Assembly: GCA_945787305.1 (NCBI GenBank)
Contig: CALZIH010000001.1
Span: 1-37,189 of the forward strand
Length of the DNA stretch: 37,189 bases
Direction: 5' to 3'
Origin: an uncultured Desulfobulbaceae bacterium
GTDB taxonomy: Bacteria > Desulfobacterota > Desulfobulbia > Desulfobulbales > Desulfobulbaceae
The notes under the pieces are model-generated. The model did not search any database. It had not been told where the DNA came from and worked only from the letters and a program-made list of their open reading frames with translations. How positions within the stretch are numbered: the first letter of the stretch is position 1; each line of letters begins with the position of its first letter. Positions 17,526-26,707 of the stretch are shown here, piece after piece. Both the position numbers and the translations under genes were made by a program.

Positions 17526-19674
17526 TTCTTGTTCGATTAACCCATTTCTCTATAATTTCAAAAACAATTTCGCGTTTTATGGGTTTGGTAATATAGTCGT
17601 TCATGCCTGCATCGATACAGATTTCACGATCCCCTTTCATGGCGTTGGCGGTCATGGCGATAATAGGGATCGTGTTGAATCCACGATCCCTGAGTGCTTT
17701 AGTCGCTTCAAGACCGTCCATTTCTGGCATCTGGATATCCATAAGGATAAGGTCTATGTTGTGGGGCGCGGCGGTGAATTGCTCTACGGCCTCCCTGCCG
17801 TTACCACTGCTTTCTACCTTGTAACCGGCCTTGGTCAGAATCAGGGTCGCCAGTTTCAGGTTGACGGGATTATCCTCAGCCAGCAGTATTCGTACCGACT
17901 GCTTCATCTCTTCCCGTACCGAATATTGGGTAATCAGCTTGCCCTTGTCTTGTTGATCCTGCTGCATTGCCACTGGTGCAAGCAGTCTTTCCATGGTTTT
18001 AAAGAGTATTTCCCGTCGGGCGGGCTTTGTAAGAAACGCGTCGAAACCCGCCTCTTTGCAACGATGCGCGTTGCGTTCACTGGAGGAGGTATAGGCCAGA
18101 AGTGGAATGGTTGTGGTGACCGGGAGTTCTTTTTTTAGTCTGTTGGCTAGAGAGTAGCCATCCGGTGTGGGCATTTGAATGTCAAGAATGATCAGGTCAA
18201 ACAGGTCGTCTTGTTCGATGGCCCGTTGAATGATTCCCTCCACCTTACTGCTTTGCTGGGTAGCCGTGACCTTGAGATCTGCAGATTGCAGAATATGCTG
18301 TAGGATACTCAGGTTTGTTGCGTTATCGTCGACGATAAGAACGTGTTTATCGCGCAGTGAAACTCTTTTAAAATCCTTGACCTCCTGTTGTTTGGACTTT
18401 TTCATTCTAGCGGTGAAATGAAAGGTGGAGCCTTTACCGGCAACGCTATCGGCCCATACGTTTCCATTCATCAGGACCGCTATTCGTCGACAGATCGATA
18501 ATCCCAGGCCGGTGCCCCCGTATTCGCGGGTTGTTGACCCATCCGCCTGTTGAAAGGCCTGAAAAATACTCTCCAGCTTGTCTTCGACGATACCTATCCC
18601 CGTATCCCGAACCGTTGCGTGGAGGATGATATGCTCATCGCTCTCTTCTTCAACCTGGATTGCAAGTTCCAGTTCTCCTTCTTTGGTAAATTTGGCCGAA
18701 TTACCCATCAGGTTGACCAACACCTGGCGATAGCGTCCCGGGTCTCCCATGACGTTGGCCGGCAGGTTGTCGTCAATTCTGCATAATACCTCTATCGGGA
18801 GCCCGACAACCTTTGGTCTGATCAAGTCACAGACGTCCTGCGCCGTAATTTCCGGGTCAAAGTCAATGCACTCCAGATCGAGTTTGCCTGCCTCAACTTT
18901 CGAAAAATCAAGAATGTCATTGATGAGTGAGAGTAACGCATCGGCACTACGCTTAATGGTTTGGGAAAATTCTATCTGTTCATCGTTAAGCGTGGTGTCA
19001 AGGAGCATATCCGTAAAGCCGATAATACCATTCATTGGCGTTCGAATTTCGTGACTCATGGCGGCCAGAAATTCGCTTTTCGCAACATTGGCTGCTTCGG
19101 CAGCCTTTTTGGCAAAACGCAGTTCTGCGGTCTGCTGTTTGATTTCCTCCTGCAGTCTTTTGGAATAATTGAGTTGTTGTTCCTGTATTTTGAGATAGTT
19201 TTGTTCGTTTTCCGCCATAATGTCCTGGAACTTTCTTTCCAGAACACTGGCCTTACGGTCAAATTGCTTTTTCTGGATGCGAAGACGGGATGCGGTTGCG
19301 TCTATTTTTTTATTGGCAAGGAATAGACGAATGGCAAGACTAAGGATAGAGACCTCGCCTTGTAATTCCGTTGTCGATTTTGTCGGAGAACCCAGAGTGG
19401 TCAACAGGGAAAGTTGCAATTCGGGTACGAAAAATAGAATATATTCCTGATCCTGGTAGGAAATCAACCCCTCGGGAACCTCTTTCCCATGTTGGAGAAT
19501 CAGTCCTATTGCCTGATCGCTTTGTAATGGAAATCGGGGCGAGGCCAGGTGATTATTTTTTTGATCATAGAGGAAATATTGCCGGTCCTTGGTTTCCTGC
19601 TCCAGGTGAGTAAGCAGATCGGTTAGTTCTTGGTTGGTGTCGACTATATCTGAAAAGAGCGAATGCAATGCCAT
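17503..19674 (-). CDS. Hybrid sensor histidine kinase with two receiver domains
   Basis: The 723-aa cytoplasmic protein has no membrane helix. Residues 1-125 are an N-terminal sensor region of unknown type, 120-195 a coiled coil, then the dimerisation domain with phospho-acceptor H208 in [11 protein letters not shown]. The ATPase domain shows the N box ([10 protein letters not shown]), G1 (DTGIGI) and G2 (GGTGLGLSI). Two receiver domains follow, with D498 in LIILDIQMP and D646 in LILMDIQMP, each with the downstream conserved lysine (TKP at 549-551 and 696-698). There is no Hpt domain, so phosphate would pass to an Hpt protein elsewhere. The start ATG 19674 comes 8 bp after the HDOD gene stop, so the two are one operon. 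Confidence 0.93.
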   Translation of the reverse strand: MALHSLFSDIVDTNQELTDLLTHLEQETKDRQYFLYDQKNNHLASPRFPLQSDQAIGLILQHGKEVPEGLISYQDQEYILFFVPELQLSLLTTLGSPTKSTTELQGEVSILSLAIRLFLANKKIDATASRLRIQKKQFDRKASVLERKFQDIMAENEQNYLKIQEQQLNYSKRLQEEIKQQTAELRFAKKAAEAANVAKSEFLAAMSHEIRTPMNGIIGFTDMLLDTTLNDEQIEFSQTIKRSADALLSLINDILDFSKVEAGKLDLECIDFDPEITAQDVCDLIRPKVVGLPIEVLCRIDDNLPANVMGDPGRYRQVLVNLMGNSAKFTKEGELELAIQVEEESDEHIILHATVRDTGIGIVEDKLESIFQAFQQADGSTTREYGGTGLGLSICRRIAVLMNGNVWADSVAGKGSTFHFTARMKKSKQQEVKDFKRVSLRDKHVLIVDDNATNLSILQHILQSADLKVTATQQSSKVEGIIQRAIEQDDLFDLIILDIQMPTPDGYSLANRLKKELPVTTTIPLLAYTSSSERNAHRCKEAGFDAFLTKPARREILFKTMERLLAPVAMQQDQQDKGKLITQYSVREEMKQSVRILLAEDNPVNLKLATLILTKAGYKVESSGNGREAVEQFTAAPHNIDLILMDIQMPEMDGLEATKALRDRGFNTIPIIAMTANAMKGDREICIDAGMNDYITKPIKREIVFEIIEKWVNRTRNDKLNAT

Positions 19675-19682
19675 GGGGTGCC

Positions 19683-20525
19683 TCAGCTTCCGTAAAGATT
19701 ACGTACCCGTTCAATTTCTTCAGGAAGATCTTCTGCAAGAACTTTGTACTCCTCAACGCTGTGTTGAATATGTTCCGTTAATTGGCTGGAGAGGTGGACA
19801 ATAACCCCCTCTTTCACGGTATTTTCCAGTTGGCTGATGATGTATTCGCTTAGCTGTAAAATGCCGGTGGGTGATTCCGGAGAAATATCTTCCCTGGCCG
19901 TATGGTGGTCACGGATAGCCTCGCATAGCGGTTCCGGCATCTGCCATTCTTGAGCCATCAGGTAGCCGATTTCACAGTGATCTGTGCCTATATGCTCCTG
20001 TTCAAGATCAATGATGGATGGCCCGCCATTTTCAAGATCGTTGTACATCGCAAGGAATGGTTCCTGAGCGCCTTGCCATTCAACGATTAGTCCAATATCA
20101 TGAAGTATGCCGGAAAGATACGCATCGTCGCCGTTGATGGAAAAGATGCGTTCAGCAATCATTTTGCTACAGATTCCTGCAGCCGCACAGTGGATCCATA
20201 ATCGGTCGTGGGAAAAAACAGTATGTTTTCCACTGGCTGTAAACATACCCTTCAGGGCATCAGTCACAGCAATGTTGTGAAGGTTTCTCATCCCAAGGAG
20301 GGCAATGGCACGGGAGACGGAATCAACCTTGTGGACCAGACCATAATAGGAACTGTTGACAAGGGTGAGTAAGCGACCAACGAGGGCTGGATCCAGACTG
20401 ATGATTTCTTCAAAATCGGCCAAGGTTGAGTTTTCGTCATTAATCAGTTGGGCCAGTCGGGTAACGATATGAGGCAGGGTGTTGCCTCTTTTGTATTTTT
20501 TTATCAGTTTGGCGGCGGTGGTCAT
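19683..20525 (-). CDS. HDOD domain signalling protein
   Basis: This 280-aa protein is almost entirely an HDOD domain, which starts near residue 15 with [20 protein letters not shown]. It continues with the typical [20 protein letters not shown] and [16 protein letters not shown], then [11 protein letters not shown], in which HD is present, and [17 protein letters not shown] proteins are non-catalytic relatives of HD hydrolases that connect signalling steps in chemotaxis, c-di-GMP and cell-cycle control. The ATG 20525 lies 57 bp after the MoaE-like gene. The kinase starts 8 bp downstream, so the HDOD protein and kinase probably work together. Confidence 0.9.
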   Translation of the reverse strand: MTTAAKLIKKYKRGNTLPHIVTRLAQLINDENSTLADFEEIISLDPALVGRLLTLVNSSYYGLVHKVDSVSRAIALLGMRNLHNIAVTDALKGMFTASGKHTVFSHDRLWIHCAAAGICSKMIAERIFSINGDDAYLSGILHDIGLIVEWQGAQEPFLAMYNDLENGGPSIIDLEQEHIGTDHCEIGYLMAQEWQMPEPLCEAIRDHHTAREDISPESPTGILQLSEYIISQLENTVKEGVIVHLSSQLTEHIQHSVEEYKVLAEDLPEEIERVRNLYGS

Positions 20526-20582
20526 GGGTCTAGTTTCTCCCTCTTATGGCAAGTCCGTCATGGAGCAGGCAGGGCCTTAATA

Positions 20583-20921
20583 TCACGTAGCGGTTACTTC
20601 GTTTTTTCTGATGGCTTCTGCTTTGACGCGGTCTAGGAGTTCGGAAAGTACAGGCTTGATATGTTCGCGTAAGTCTCCGGCAACAATAATAAAAAGGAGG
20701 TCGTCGCCGGGGAGAAATCTGCCGGAATGGGCTTCGATAAGAATTTCATAAATACCAGGCTTCTGTTTGTATTCCTGCCGCAGTTGCTCAAGCACGTGTT
20801 CGTCCACAGTGGATTCCAGTAATGTAACATGGCTGTGATCTTTGCGTGACCAATTGCGTACCGTACCGTTATGGATAAGGATCATGCCGACGTTATCGGT
20901 AAAGTCCGGGCGTTTTTTCAT
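20583..20921 (-). CDS. moaE: MoaE-like protein (molybdopterin synthase catalytic subunit family)
   Basis: The 112-aa product resembles MoaE, which with MoaD converts cyclic pyranopterin monophosphate to molybdopterin. Recognisable parts are GMILIHNGTVRNWSRKD at the start of the fold, GIYEILIEAHSGRFLPGDD in the middle, and the C-terminal LLDRVKAEAIRKNE, which matches the lysine-rich end of MoaE. The usual HR near the end of the fold is replaced (GDLREHIK), so full catalytic competence is uncertain. From ATG 20921 it is shorter than typical MoaE (about 140-150 aa). The frame remains open upstream with no ATG, GTG or TTG, but AAGGGG lies six bases before an ATC at 20948 where a longer start would be expected. 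No MoaD or other Mo-cofactor gene is nearby. Confidence 0.7.
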   Translation of the reverse strand: MKKRPDFTDNVGMILIHNGTVRNWSRKDHSHVTLLESTVDEHVLEQLRQEYKQKPGIYEILIEAHSGRFLPGDDLLFIIVAGDLREHIKPVLSELLDRVKAEAIRKNEVTAT

Positions 20922-20975
20922 CTCGGCTATGGTTTTGGAAATATCGATGGCGTTCCCCTTGATGTCATGGCTCTA

Positions 20976-22373
20976 TTACAGTGGTTTGCGTTTGGATCTA
21001 TCCCGCAACACGATGATGGTTCTTTGTTGTTCTGCTGTTTTCCCTACCGGCAGTACCAGCTTTTGGCCAACTCGGATAGTCGCTTTGCGGTTCAATTTGT
21101 TTGCTCGAATAAGGTCTCGAGCAGAGACATCAAATTTTCGAGCGATTGAACCGACGGTGTCTCTTTTTCTCACCGTATAGTGCCGGCCCTGGAGTTGTTG
21201 AGCGTGGTAAAATTGTGAGCCCATTTTTCCAACCCGCTGTCGGGTCAATTTTGTGGCCGGCAAGCGCAGGAGGTAGCCCTTGGGAATGAATTTCTTCCCG
21301 TTGAGCACCGGGTCGCGAAGGGCCGGGTTGAGAAGGGCAAAGTCTTGGCGGGAAAGGCGGAAATAGCGGCGAACCCCTTCGGTTTCAGCATAGTTTTCCA
21401 TTCGTAAGCTGATGGTTGCTGAAGGGCGATCCCGGATGAGAGCAGGGTCTTTTTCCAGTTGCCTGGCGACCCGAAGTGCTGCTACAAATTCGGAGTAAAA
21501 GTTGCGGGCAGCAAATTTGAAAATTTTTGTTCGGTGATTTTTAAATATATTTTCATAGGTTTTCTGCTTGCCCAGTGCTCGAACCATGCCCGGCCGACCG
21601 TAATTGTAGGCTGTCAATGCCAACGGCCAGCTCCCTAACTGATCGTAATTGGTTTTTAACAGCCTTGCTGCGGCCTGGCTGGCAAGCATGGGGTCATAGC
21701 GTTCATCGATTACATTGTCGATGGTCATGTACCTTTTTCCTGTCGCCCGGGTAAACTGCCATAGACCGATTGCACTGGCTTTGCTGTGGGCTTGCAGATT
21801 GAAGGAGGATTCGACATGGGGTAGATACGCCAATTCTATCGGCAAATTATGAGCAAGAAAAATTGCCTGGATATCCTGCATATATCTTCCTGAACGGATG
21901 ACCCCCTGGAGAAAGCGGTCCTTCTGACCAATCTGGAGCCTGATGTTATCTTTGGCTTTTAAATATTGAGGATGTTTTTTTTGTGAAAAAAGAGCGGCTA
22001 ACTGTTTTTCTTCCTTGGTCCGGGGTGGTTTTCCGTGGCCGAGGTCGGCCATGATTTTTTTGTATCGATGGCGGGCCAACTTGATCAGCTTTTTATTGAT
22101 ACGACCAGATCCCGGAGTGTTCCAGTCGACAAGGTCGATTACTCCGTATACGAGGCTAAGGTCGTTTTTGTCGTGGAAAATTCCTTGGCGGCTGGTGTAG
22201 GTGCCGTATACTTCTTCCCAGAAATTGACGTTCGGTGCAATGACAGGATATACAGGGAAACGAACGGGTTGTTCCGCCTGTCCTTTTGTCGCTGTGAAAA
22301 GGAGAAACAGACAGAGAAAGGTGATGAATATTCTGTGGAAAAGGACTATGTGTTTCGGGTGGATAATCACCAT
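20976..22373 (-). CDS. MltD-type membrane-bound lytic transglycosylase with LysM domain
   Basis: From ATG 22373 the product is 465 aa. A signal peptide or anchor covers residues 10-32, a linker region follows, then an SLT catalytic domain (about 160-290). Its glutamate E188 lies in LPHVESSFN, and the family motifs AIGLWQFTRATGKRY and LTAYNYG are also present. A LysM peptidoglycan-binding domain closes the protein (399-443, HYTVRKRDTVGSIARKF). It cleaves the glycan strand of peptidoglycan with formation of 1,6-anhydro ends. The frame is open upstream to 22538, but the extra residues would sit before a good signal sequence and are unlikely. No strong ribosome site precedes 22373. The gene is the first of the left-going run. 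Confidence 0.9.
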   Translation of the reverse strand: MVIIHPKHIVLFHRIFITFLCLFLLFTATKGQAEQPVRFPVYPVIAPNVNFWEEVYGTYTSRQGIFHDKNDLSLVYGVIDLVDWNTPGSGRINKKLIKLARHRYKKIMADLGHGKPPRTKEEKQLAALFSQKKHPQYLKAKDNIRLQIGQKDRFLQGVIRSGRYMQDIQAIFLAHNLPIELAYLPHVESSFNLQAHSKASAIGLWQFTRATGKRYMTIDNVIDERYDPMLASQAAARLLKTNYDQLGSWPLALTAYNYGRPGMVRALGKQKTYENIFKNHRTKIFKFAARNFYSEFVAALRVARQLEKDPALIRDRPSATISLRMENYAETEGVRRYFRLSRQDFALLNPALRDPVLNGKKFIPKGYLLRLPATKLTRQRVGKMGSQFYHAQQLQGRHYTVRKRDTVGSIARKFDVSARDLIRANKLNRKATIRVGQKLVLPVGKTAEQQRTIIVLRDRSKRKPL

Positions 22374-22697
22374 GTCGGTCTTGACGATCCGATGGGTTGC
22401 TGAGGGTTTCCGGCATGTTGAAAATATCCTAAAGGTTGTTCGAAGAGGAGGTTGGAAAGCTGCACTTTTTCCCATTGCATTTACGCGAAGTTTCGGAGAT
22501 CCTTGTAGCCCGTATGAAGTTTTTGTTTTTGAGATCAACCGGATGTTTTTTAATTATTATATAATGTGAAGGGGTTAGGGCTGCATGGTCTTGAGGATAA
22601 ACTCTCCAGTAGCCTACAATGATAATATCTTATCACAGAGCAGACAAGAAGAAGAAGGAAGTTTTCCGTATCTTTCAACTATTTTTTTTGCGCATTG
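22374..22697. other. 324-bp divergent intergenic region
   Basis: This region lies between the start of the transglycosylase (-) and the Nudix gene (+) and should hold both promoters. No consensus -35/-10 pair stands out. A run of eight T ends at 22689, directly before the Nudix start. No RNA gene or repeat was recognised. Confidence 0.4.
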
Positions 22698-23183
22698 ATG
22701 TATACACCAATTATCGGAACCCTTGGCTATGTTCTCTCGCCAGACTGCAAGCAGGTTTTGCTTGTCCATCGTAATGCCAGGCTCGATGATCAGCACCTCG
22801 GGAAATACAATGGACTTGGCGGGAAAATGAAGGCAGATGAAGATGTGCTTACCTGCATGCGTCGGGAAATATTGGAGGAGGCTGGCCTTGATTGTCATGA
22901 TATGACCCTGCGCGGGACAATTAACTGGAGCGGTTTTGGCGAAAATGGTGAGAATTGGCTCGGGTTTATTTTTTTGATTACCCGTTTTACCGGTACACCT
23001 GCCGCCCATAATAACGAGGGCAGGCTTGCCTGGTATGCTCTTGAGGTACTGGAGACCTTACCGATGTGGGAAGGGGACCGCTATTTTATTCCTTTGGTCT
23101 TTGATCATGATCCTCGCATATTTCATGGGTATATGCCTTATCGTGACGGTCGGCCCTTGAGTTGGGCCTATTCTCGGATCTAA
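22698..23183 (+). CDS. Nudix hydrolase (MutT/8-oxo-dGTPase-like)
   Basis: The 161-aa protein has a complete Nudix box, GX5EX7REUXEEXGU: G42 then E48, REILEEAG at 56-63. The Nudix family hydrolyses nucleoside diphosphates linked to another group, and the opening TLGYVLSPDCKQVLLVHRN and the N at GKYNGLGGK are typical of 8-oxo-dGTP/2-OH-ATP-type members. The ATG at 22698 directly follows an in-frame TTG (22695). The upstream sequence is T-rich and without a Shine-Dalgarno, so the mRNA may be leaderless or poorly translated. It stands alone on the + strand ahead of zapB, with 351 bp and a promoter in between. Confidence 0.88.
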   Translation: MYTPIIGTLGYVLSPDCKQVLLVHRNARLDDQHLGKYNGLGGKMKADEDVLTCMRREILEEAGLDCHDMTLRGTINWSGFGENGENWLGFIFLITRFTGTPAAHNNEGRLAWYALEVLETLPMWEGDRYFIPLVFDHDPRIFHGYMPYRDGRPLSWAYSRI

Positions 23184-23278
23184 AGATGTGCAATTATAAA
23201 CCTCAATGCATTGCCGGTAAAAGGTAACCAGTCACGCGTGGCGGTAACTATCCGTTTTTGATCGTTTATAGTTGTTGC

Positions 23279-23416
23279 AAGCTGGCACAGGTGGCCCATG
23301 TTTCCACTCTCTGCGTCTGCGCTTACCTGCTTCCAGCCGCTATGGCCTCTTTAGGTGGGCAGGAACAACCGCGTGAAGAGGTAAGCGAAGACTCCGTGTG
23401 GTACCTGTGACGGCTT
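23279..23416 (+). ncRNA. Candidate structured RNA upstream of zapB (strand assumed)
   Basis: Three nested long-range pairings lie in one non-coding stretch: AAGC 23279-23282 with GCTT 23413-23416, CACAGGT 23286-23292 with ACCTGTG 23403-23409, and CGCTTACCT 23320-23328 with AGGTAAGCG 23379-23387. A 3-bp extension (23331-23333 with 23375-23377) continues the inner stem. The result is a long rod with a closing stem, a large central bubble and a terminal stem. This general plan resembles 6S RNA. There is no signal-recognition-particle or RNase P core. No promoter for it was found. Confidence 0.35.
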
Positions 23417-23428
23417 ACGGTAAAAGAC

Positions 23429-23457
23429 TTGCACTTGGTGCTTAAGGTCTGTATAAT
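23429..23457 (+). promoter_or_regulatory. Sigma-70-type promoter for zapB-zapA
   Basis: TTGCAC (23429-23434), a 17-bp spacer and TATAAT (23452-23457) form a near-consensus promoter 75 bp upstream of zapB. It is the best-matching promoter in the window and lies directly after the candidate structured RNA. Confidence 0.65.
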
Positions 23458-23534
23458 AATAAGTCAGTTAAGTTTTCTTTAATTTCAATAGGTTATCCGG
23501 CTTTGATAGAAAGCTGTTAGGTAGGGAGGAAATG

Positions 23535-23843
23535 ATGGAAGGAAATAGCGAGTTGGCTCGACTGGAGCAGTTTGTTGACAAATTGCTTGTGAAGTATAAT
23601 GAACTCAAAGATGAGTATCATACTGTAAAAGCGACACTTCAGGACCGGGACAGTGAATGTGCCGATCTCAAGGATCAGATTGCTGATCTTTCCAGTGAAC
23701 GAAGTCATGTCGGTGAACGGGTGGCCGGCCTCATTGGTCGTATTGAGCAATGGGAGACTGAGGAGGATGTTCATGTCGAAGGGGAGCAAGAACACGGTGG
23801 CGAGCAGGGCTCCTTGTTTGATGCGGAATCCGAAACCACCTGA
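23535..23843 (+). CDS. zapB: ZapB-like coiled-coil cell division protein
   Basis: The 102-aa, highly charged product is predicted coiled coil over residues 5-75, with heptad-spaced leucines and valines, and ends in an acidic tail (QGSLFDAESETT). It resembles small ZapB proteins, which link ZapA at the Z-ring to the chromosome terminus. The annotation rests mainly on being 23 bp upstream of zapA on the same strand. Two ATGs are adjacent in frame (23532, 23535). GGGAGG ends five bases before the second, which is therefore preferred. The near-consensus promoter at 23429-23457 drives it. Confidence 0.7.
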   Translation: MEGNSELARLEQFVDKLLVKYNELKDEYHTVKATLQDRDSECADLKDQIADLSSERSHVGERVAGLIGRIEQWETEEDVHVEGEQEHGGEQGSLFDAESETT

Positions 23844-23866
23844 AAAATCGCATATAGCGGTCTGAC

Positions 23867-24151
23867 ATGGAAGAGCGTCTGGTCAGGTTTGCCTTGTTTG
23901 GTCAAGAGTTTACTTTTTATAGTAATGCTCCAGAGAACGAGGTTGAAGAAGTTGTCGATATTTTACGAAGTGAACTCGAGGGGGCTGACGGTGAGTATGC
24001 CAGTACCATACCTTCAAGTAAGCTGCTGGTACTTGGCTGCCTGCGTATAGCAGCCAGGTATGTCAGTCTCAATAAGGAGTTTGACACCTACCGTAACAGT
24101 CAGGGACGGTCCATTGATCATTTGATTGATAAAATGTCTGATCTTGATTGA
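23867..24151 (+). CDS. zapA: ZapA, FtsZ-associated cell division protein
   Basis: The 94-aa protein matches the ZapA family. The N-terminal strand RFALFGQEFTFYSNAPENEV is followed by the helix with VVDILRSEL and the core LLVLGCLRIAARYVSLNKEF, which in ZapA forms the coiled dimer interface. ZapA bundles FtsZ filaments at midcell. It starts at ATG 23867, 23 bp after zapB, with no clear ribosome site, so coupling to zapB is likely. The sequence to the right is non-coding for almost 1 kb before rny. Confidence 0.85.
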   Translation: MEERLVRFALFGQEFTFYSNAPENEVEEVVDILRSELEGADGEYASTIPSSKLLVLGCLRIAARYVSLNKEFDTYRNSQGRSIDHLIDKMSDLD

Positions 24152-24153
24152 AC

Positions 24154-24264
24154 GGAGTTGTGGGTACCTTGGGGGTGCCTTGAACCTATGATGGGGTAGC
24201 CCATTGGCTTGAATACACCTGGCCCGTTTACCTGACATATGGTGTTGTAAGGTAAAAAAACTCC
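24154..24264 (+). ncRNA. Candidate structured RNA immediately after zapA (possible 6S-like RNA)
   Basis: GGAGTT (24154-24159) pairs with AACTCC (24259-24264), TACCTT (24165-24170) with AAGGTA (24249-24254), and an internal hairpin is made by ATGGG (24191-24195) with CCCAT (24200-24204). CACC (24216-24219) can pair with GGTG (24241-24244). The element begins three bases after the zapA stop. In gammaproteobacteria the 6S RNA gene ssrS directly follows zapA, which is the main reason for the suggestion. At 111 nt the visible fold is shorter than a usual 6S RNA. It could also be a 3' UTR structure or part of the rny leader. Confidence 0.4.
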
Positions 24265-25128
24265 ACATGGTACTCGATTTGTGCACAGGCTTTGCTTACG
24301 GGATCGTACAGGATTTTGCGGATAATTTGAGTGATCTCATGTAATTTATAAATATATCATTTTGTTTCGATTTGACATCTGCTATACTCATAGACGGAAA
24401 GGGGGCAGTATCCTTTTCAGGTTGGACAAACGAATACATTTCGTTGCCGAATCCAGATGATCTCTTGCAAGTCATTGGCATGGCTTGAAAAGGAATCTTG
24501 GTCCGGTGAGCGTGCTGACTCGGAATATAGAGTCGTTAGATAGATTTTTTTGGGTTCCCAGCGCAGTTGGTGATTAATGAAGTATTGAGCCAACTCTCAT
24601 GATGAGGGCAGCCATAGTGGCGGAGAATGGAAATCTTCATTGATTACCAGGAAACGGCACGGGCATTGCCCACCTAATTATATTAGGTTTAATCATTTCG
24701 TTGACACGGCAGGGCGGGGATTCTTTTGCAACAACAGTGACTTATCGCTGTGTTTATATAGAGCCGAGCCGGCATCTCGAAGTTAGGGCTACGGGTGAGC
24801 ACTTAGGGCGTAAGTAAGCCCGGTGAATGAAAGAGAATACTGATGCAATCAGGTTTGCCATATATGAGTAATCCACCAGGTAGGCTGTTTGTCGGGCAAT
24901 GGCTAATGGGTGTAAATCCCGTTATACATTCCGACTGTTGATAGCCTGTCGTTGAACAGTCCCGGGCCAATGAGGAGATTTCTTGTCTCCTGCTTCTCCG
25001 GTTCCGGACAATCAGACCACATCCCTCTTTGTCACCGTACCGTGTGAACTGGCTCGGCCTCTCTGTTTTTTCTCGCAGATTTTTGACCGGAGTACTGTGT
25101 CAGCTGCATAACATACAGGTGTCCACCA
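24265..25128. other. Long non-coding region before rny with several hairpins
   Basis: There is no credible coding frame in 860 bp. Inverted repeats seen: GGGCA/TGCCC (24661-24671) directly followed by ACCTAAT/ATTAGGT (24672-24688); a nested pair GGGCT 24786-24790 with AGCCC 24817-24821 around ACTTA/TAAGT (24801-24815); GACTGTT 24933-24939 with AACAGTC 24955-24961; and AGGAGA 24973-24978 with TCTCCT 24986-24991. TTGACA at 24701-24706 has no good -10 partner. The region may be a long structured rny leader or may contain another small RNA. I could not match it to a known riboswitch, tmRNA, RNase P or tRNA. Confidence 0.4.
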
Positions 25129-26694
25129 ATGAATATAAGCGCTACTAGCCTGCTTTTTCTGGGGGTTGCCCTGATTGCCGGTATGGTTGTCGGGTACGTT
25201 CTTCGTAAAAAGCTGGTTGAAGAAAACCAGGAAAACGTAGAAGCTCAAGGGCGGCAGATTGTTGAAAATGCTATCCAGGATGCTGAGAAAATTAAAAAAG
25301 AAGCCCTGTTACAGGCAAAAGAGGAGTCCTATCAGGTAAAACAGGAGGCTGATCGCGAGGCCAAACAGAGTCGGCAGGAGGTTAAAGACGAGCAGCGGAG
25401 ACTGGATAGAAAACTTGATGAAGTGCAAGGAGAGTTGGAGACTCTGGAGCGACGTTCCAACGATCTGCAACAACGTTATGACAAGGTGACTGACCAGGAA
25501 CGGCAGATAAATACCAGGGCAAAAGAGCTTGAGTCCCTTATTGATGAACAGCGGTATAAACTTGAGAAAATTGCTGGTATTGACAGGGAAGAAGCGAAAA
25601 AAGAACTGATGGCCTCTATTGAAAGTGAGGCACGTATGGATGCCGCCAAGCGGCTGAATCGTATTGAAAACGAGATGAAAATCGAGGCGGATCGTAAGGG
25701 GAAAAATATACTTGCCCTTGCTATTTCACGCTATGCTGGCGATTATGTCGCTGATAAAACGGTATCCATGGTTCCGTTACCCAGTGACGAAATGAAGGGG
25801 CGGATTATTGGACGTGAGGGGCGAAATATACGAGCCATTGAAGCGGCAACCGGCATTGATATCATAATCGATGATACTCCGGAAGCTGTTATTCTTTCTG
25901 GGTTCAACCCTATTCGCAGAGAAGTCGCCCGCCTTGCCCTTGAGCACCTTATCTCCGACGGACGTATTCATCCTGCCCGTATCGAGGAGGTGGTTGCTAA
26001 AGTAACCGAAGAGCTCGAAGTTGAAATCCGTGAGGCCGGTGAGCAGGCTACTTTCGATGTCGGGGCCCATGGCATGCATGTGGACTTGATCGAGTTGATT
26101 GGTCGGCTGAAATATCGAACCAGTTACGGGCAGAATATTCTCCAGCATTCTCTGGAAGTTGCTTTTCTTTGTGGGGTTATGGCCGCAGAGCTTGGGCTGG
26201 ATGTCAAAAAAGCCAAGCGAATGGGTTTACTTCATGATGTCGGCAAAGCCGTTGACCATGAAGTTGAGGGCTCGCATGCTATTATCGGCAGGGATTTAGC
26301 TAAAAAATATGGTGAAGCCGAGGATGTAGTGTATGCCATCGGCGCTCATCATGAAGATCAGCCGCCGAAAAGTGTCCTTGATATACTGGTGCAGTCGGCC
26401 GATGCTCTTTCCGGCGCCAGGCCCGGTGCCCGAAAAGAAATGCTGCAGAGTTACGTAAAACGCCTTGAAGATTTGGAAAACATAGCTAATAGTTTTAACG
26501 GTGTGGAAAAATCATACGCTATTCAAGCCGGTCGAGATTTGCGGATTATCGTTGACAGTCAAAAAGTACACGACAATGAAGCAACATTGCTGAGTCGTGA
26601 TATCGCCAAAGCAATAGAAGAGCAGTTAACCTATCCGGGGCAGATCCGGGTTACAGTTATCCGTGAAACTCGGGCGGTGGAGTTTGCCAAGTAA
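25129..26694 (+). CDS. rny: Ribonuclease Y
   Basis: The 521-aa protein is a full-length RNase Y: N-terminal membrane helix (residues about 5-25), long coiled coil (30-195), KH RNA-binding domain (about 212-275, with [19 protein letters not shown]) and an HD domain with H340 and the HD pair 369-370 in LLHDVGKA. It is a membrane-tethered endonuclease that starts mRNA decay. The ATG at 25129 starts directly before the hydrophobic helix. The end overlaps no other gene. tyrS follows after 13 bp, so the two are probably cotranscribed. The 977-bp non-coding region upstream is unusually long. Confidence 0.96.
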   Translation: MNISATSLLFLGVALIAGMVVGYVLRKKLVEENQENVEAQGRQIVENAIQDAEKIKKEALLQAKEESYQVKQEADREAKQSRQEVKDEQRRLDRKLDEVQGELETLERRSNDLQQRYDKVTDQERQINTRAKELESLIDEQRYKLEKIAGIDREEAKKELMASIESEARMDAAKRLNRIENEMKIEADRKGKNILALAISRYAGDYVADKTVSMVPLPSDEMKGRIIGREGRNIRAIEAATGIDIIIDDTPEAVILSGFNPIRREVARLALEHLISDGRIHPARIEEVVAKVTEELEVEIREAGEQATFDVGAHGMHVDLIELIGRLKYRTSYGQNILQHSLEVAFLCGVMAAELGLDVKKAKRMGLLHDVGKAVDHEVEGSHAIIGRDLAKKYGEAEDVVYAIGAHHEDQPPKSVLDILVQSADALSGARPGARKEMLQSYVKRLEDLENIANSFNGVEKSYAIQAGRDLRIIVDSQKVHDNEATLLSRDIAKAIEEQLTYPGQIRVTVIRETRAVEFAK

Positions 26695-26707
26695 AATGGA
26701 GAAGAGG

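Noticed and set aside
23320-23390. Signal recognition particle RNA
   Set aside because: The GGAAGGAAGCA core of the SRP Alu/S domain loop is missing, although some GC-rich pieces look similar.
24296-24481. 61-codon open frame on the - strand between zapA and rny
   Set aside because: Short, no recognisable features, and in a region with hairpins rather than coding bias.
24701-24730. Sigma-70 promoter from TTGACA
   Set aside because: No TATAAT-like sequence at a spacing of 16-18 bp.
24781-24870. Cobalamin riboswitch, suggested by AGCCCGGTGAATG
   Set aside because: The B12-box and the conserved GCCACTG-type segment are not present, and rny is not a known target.
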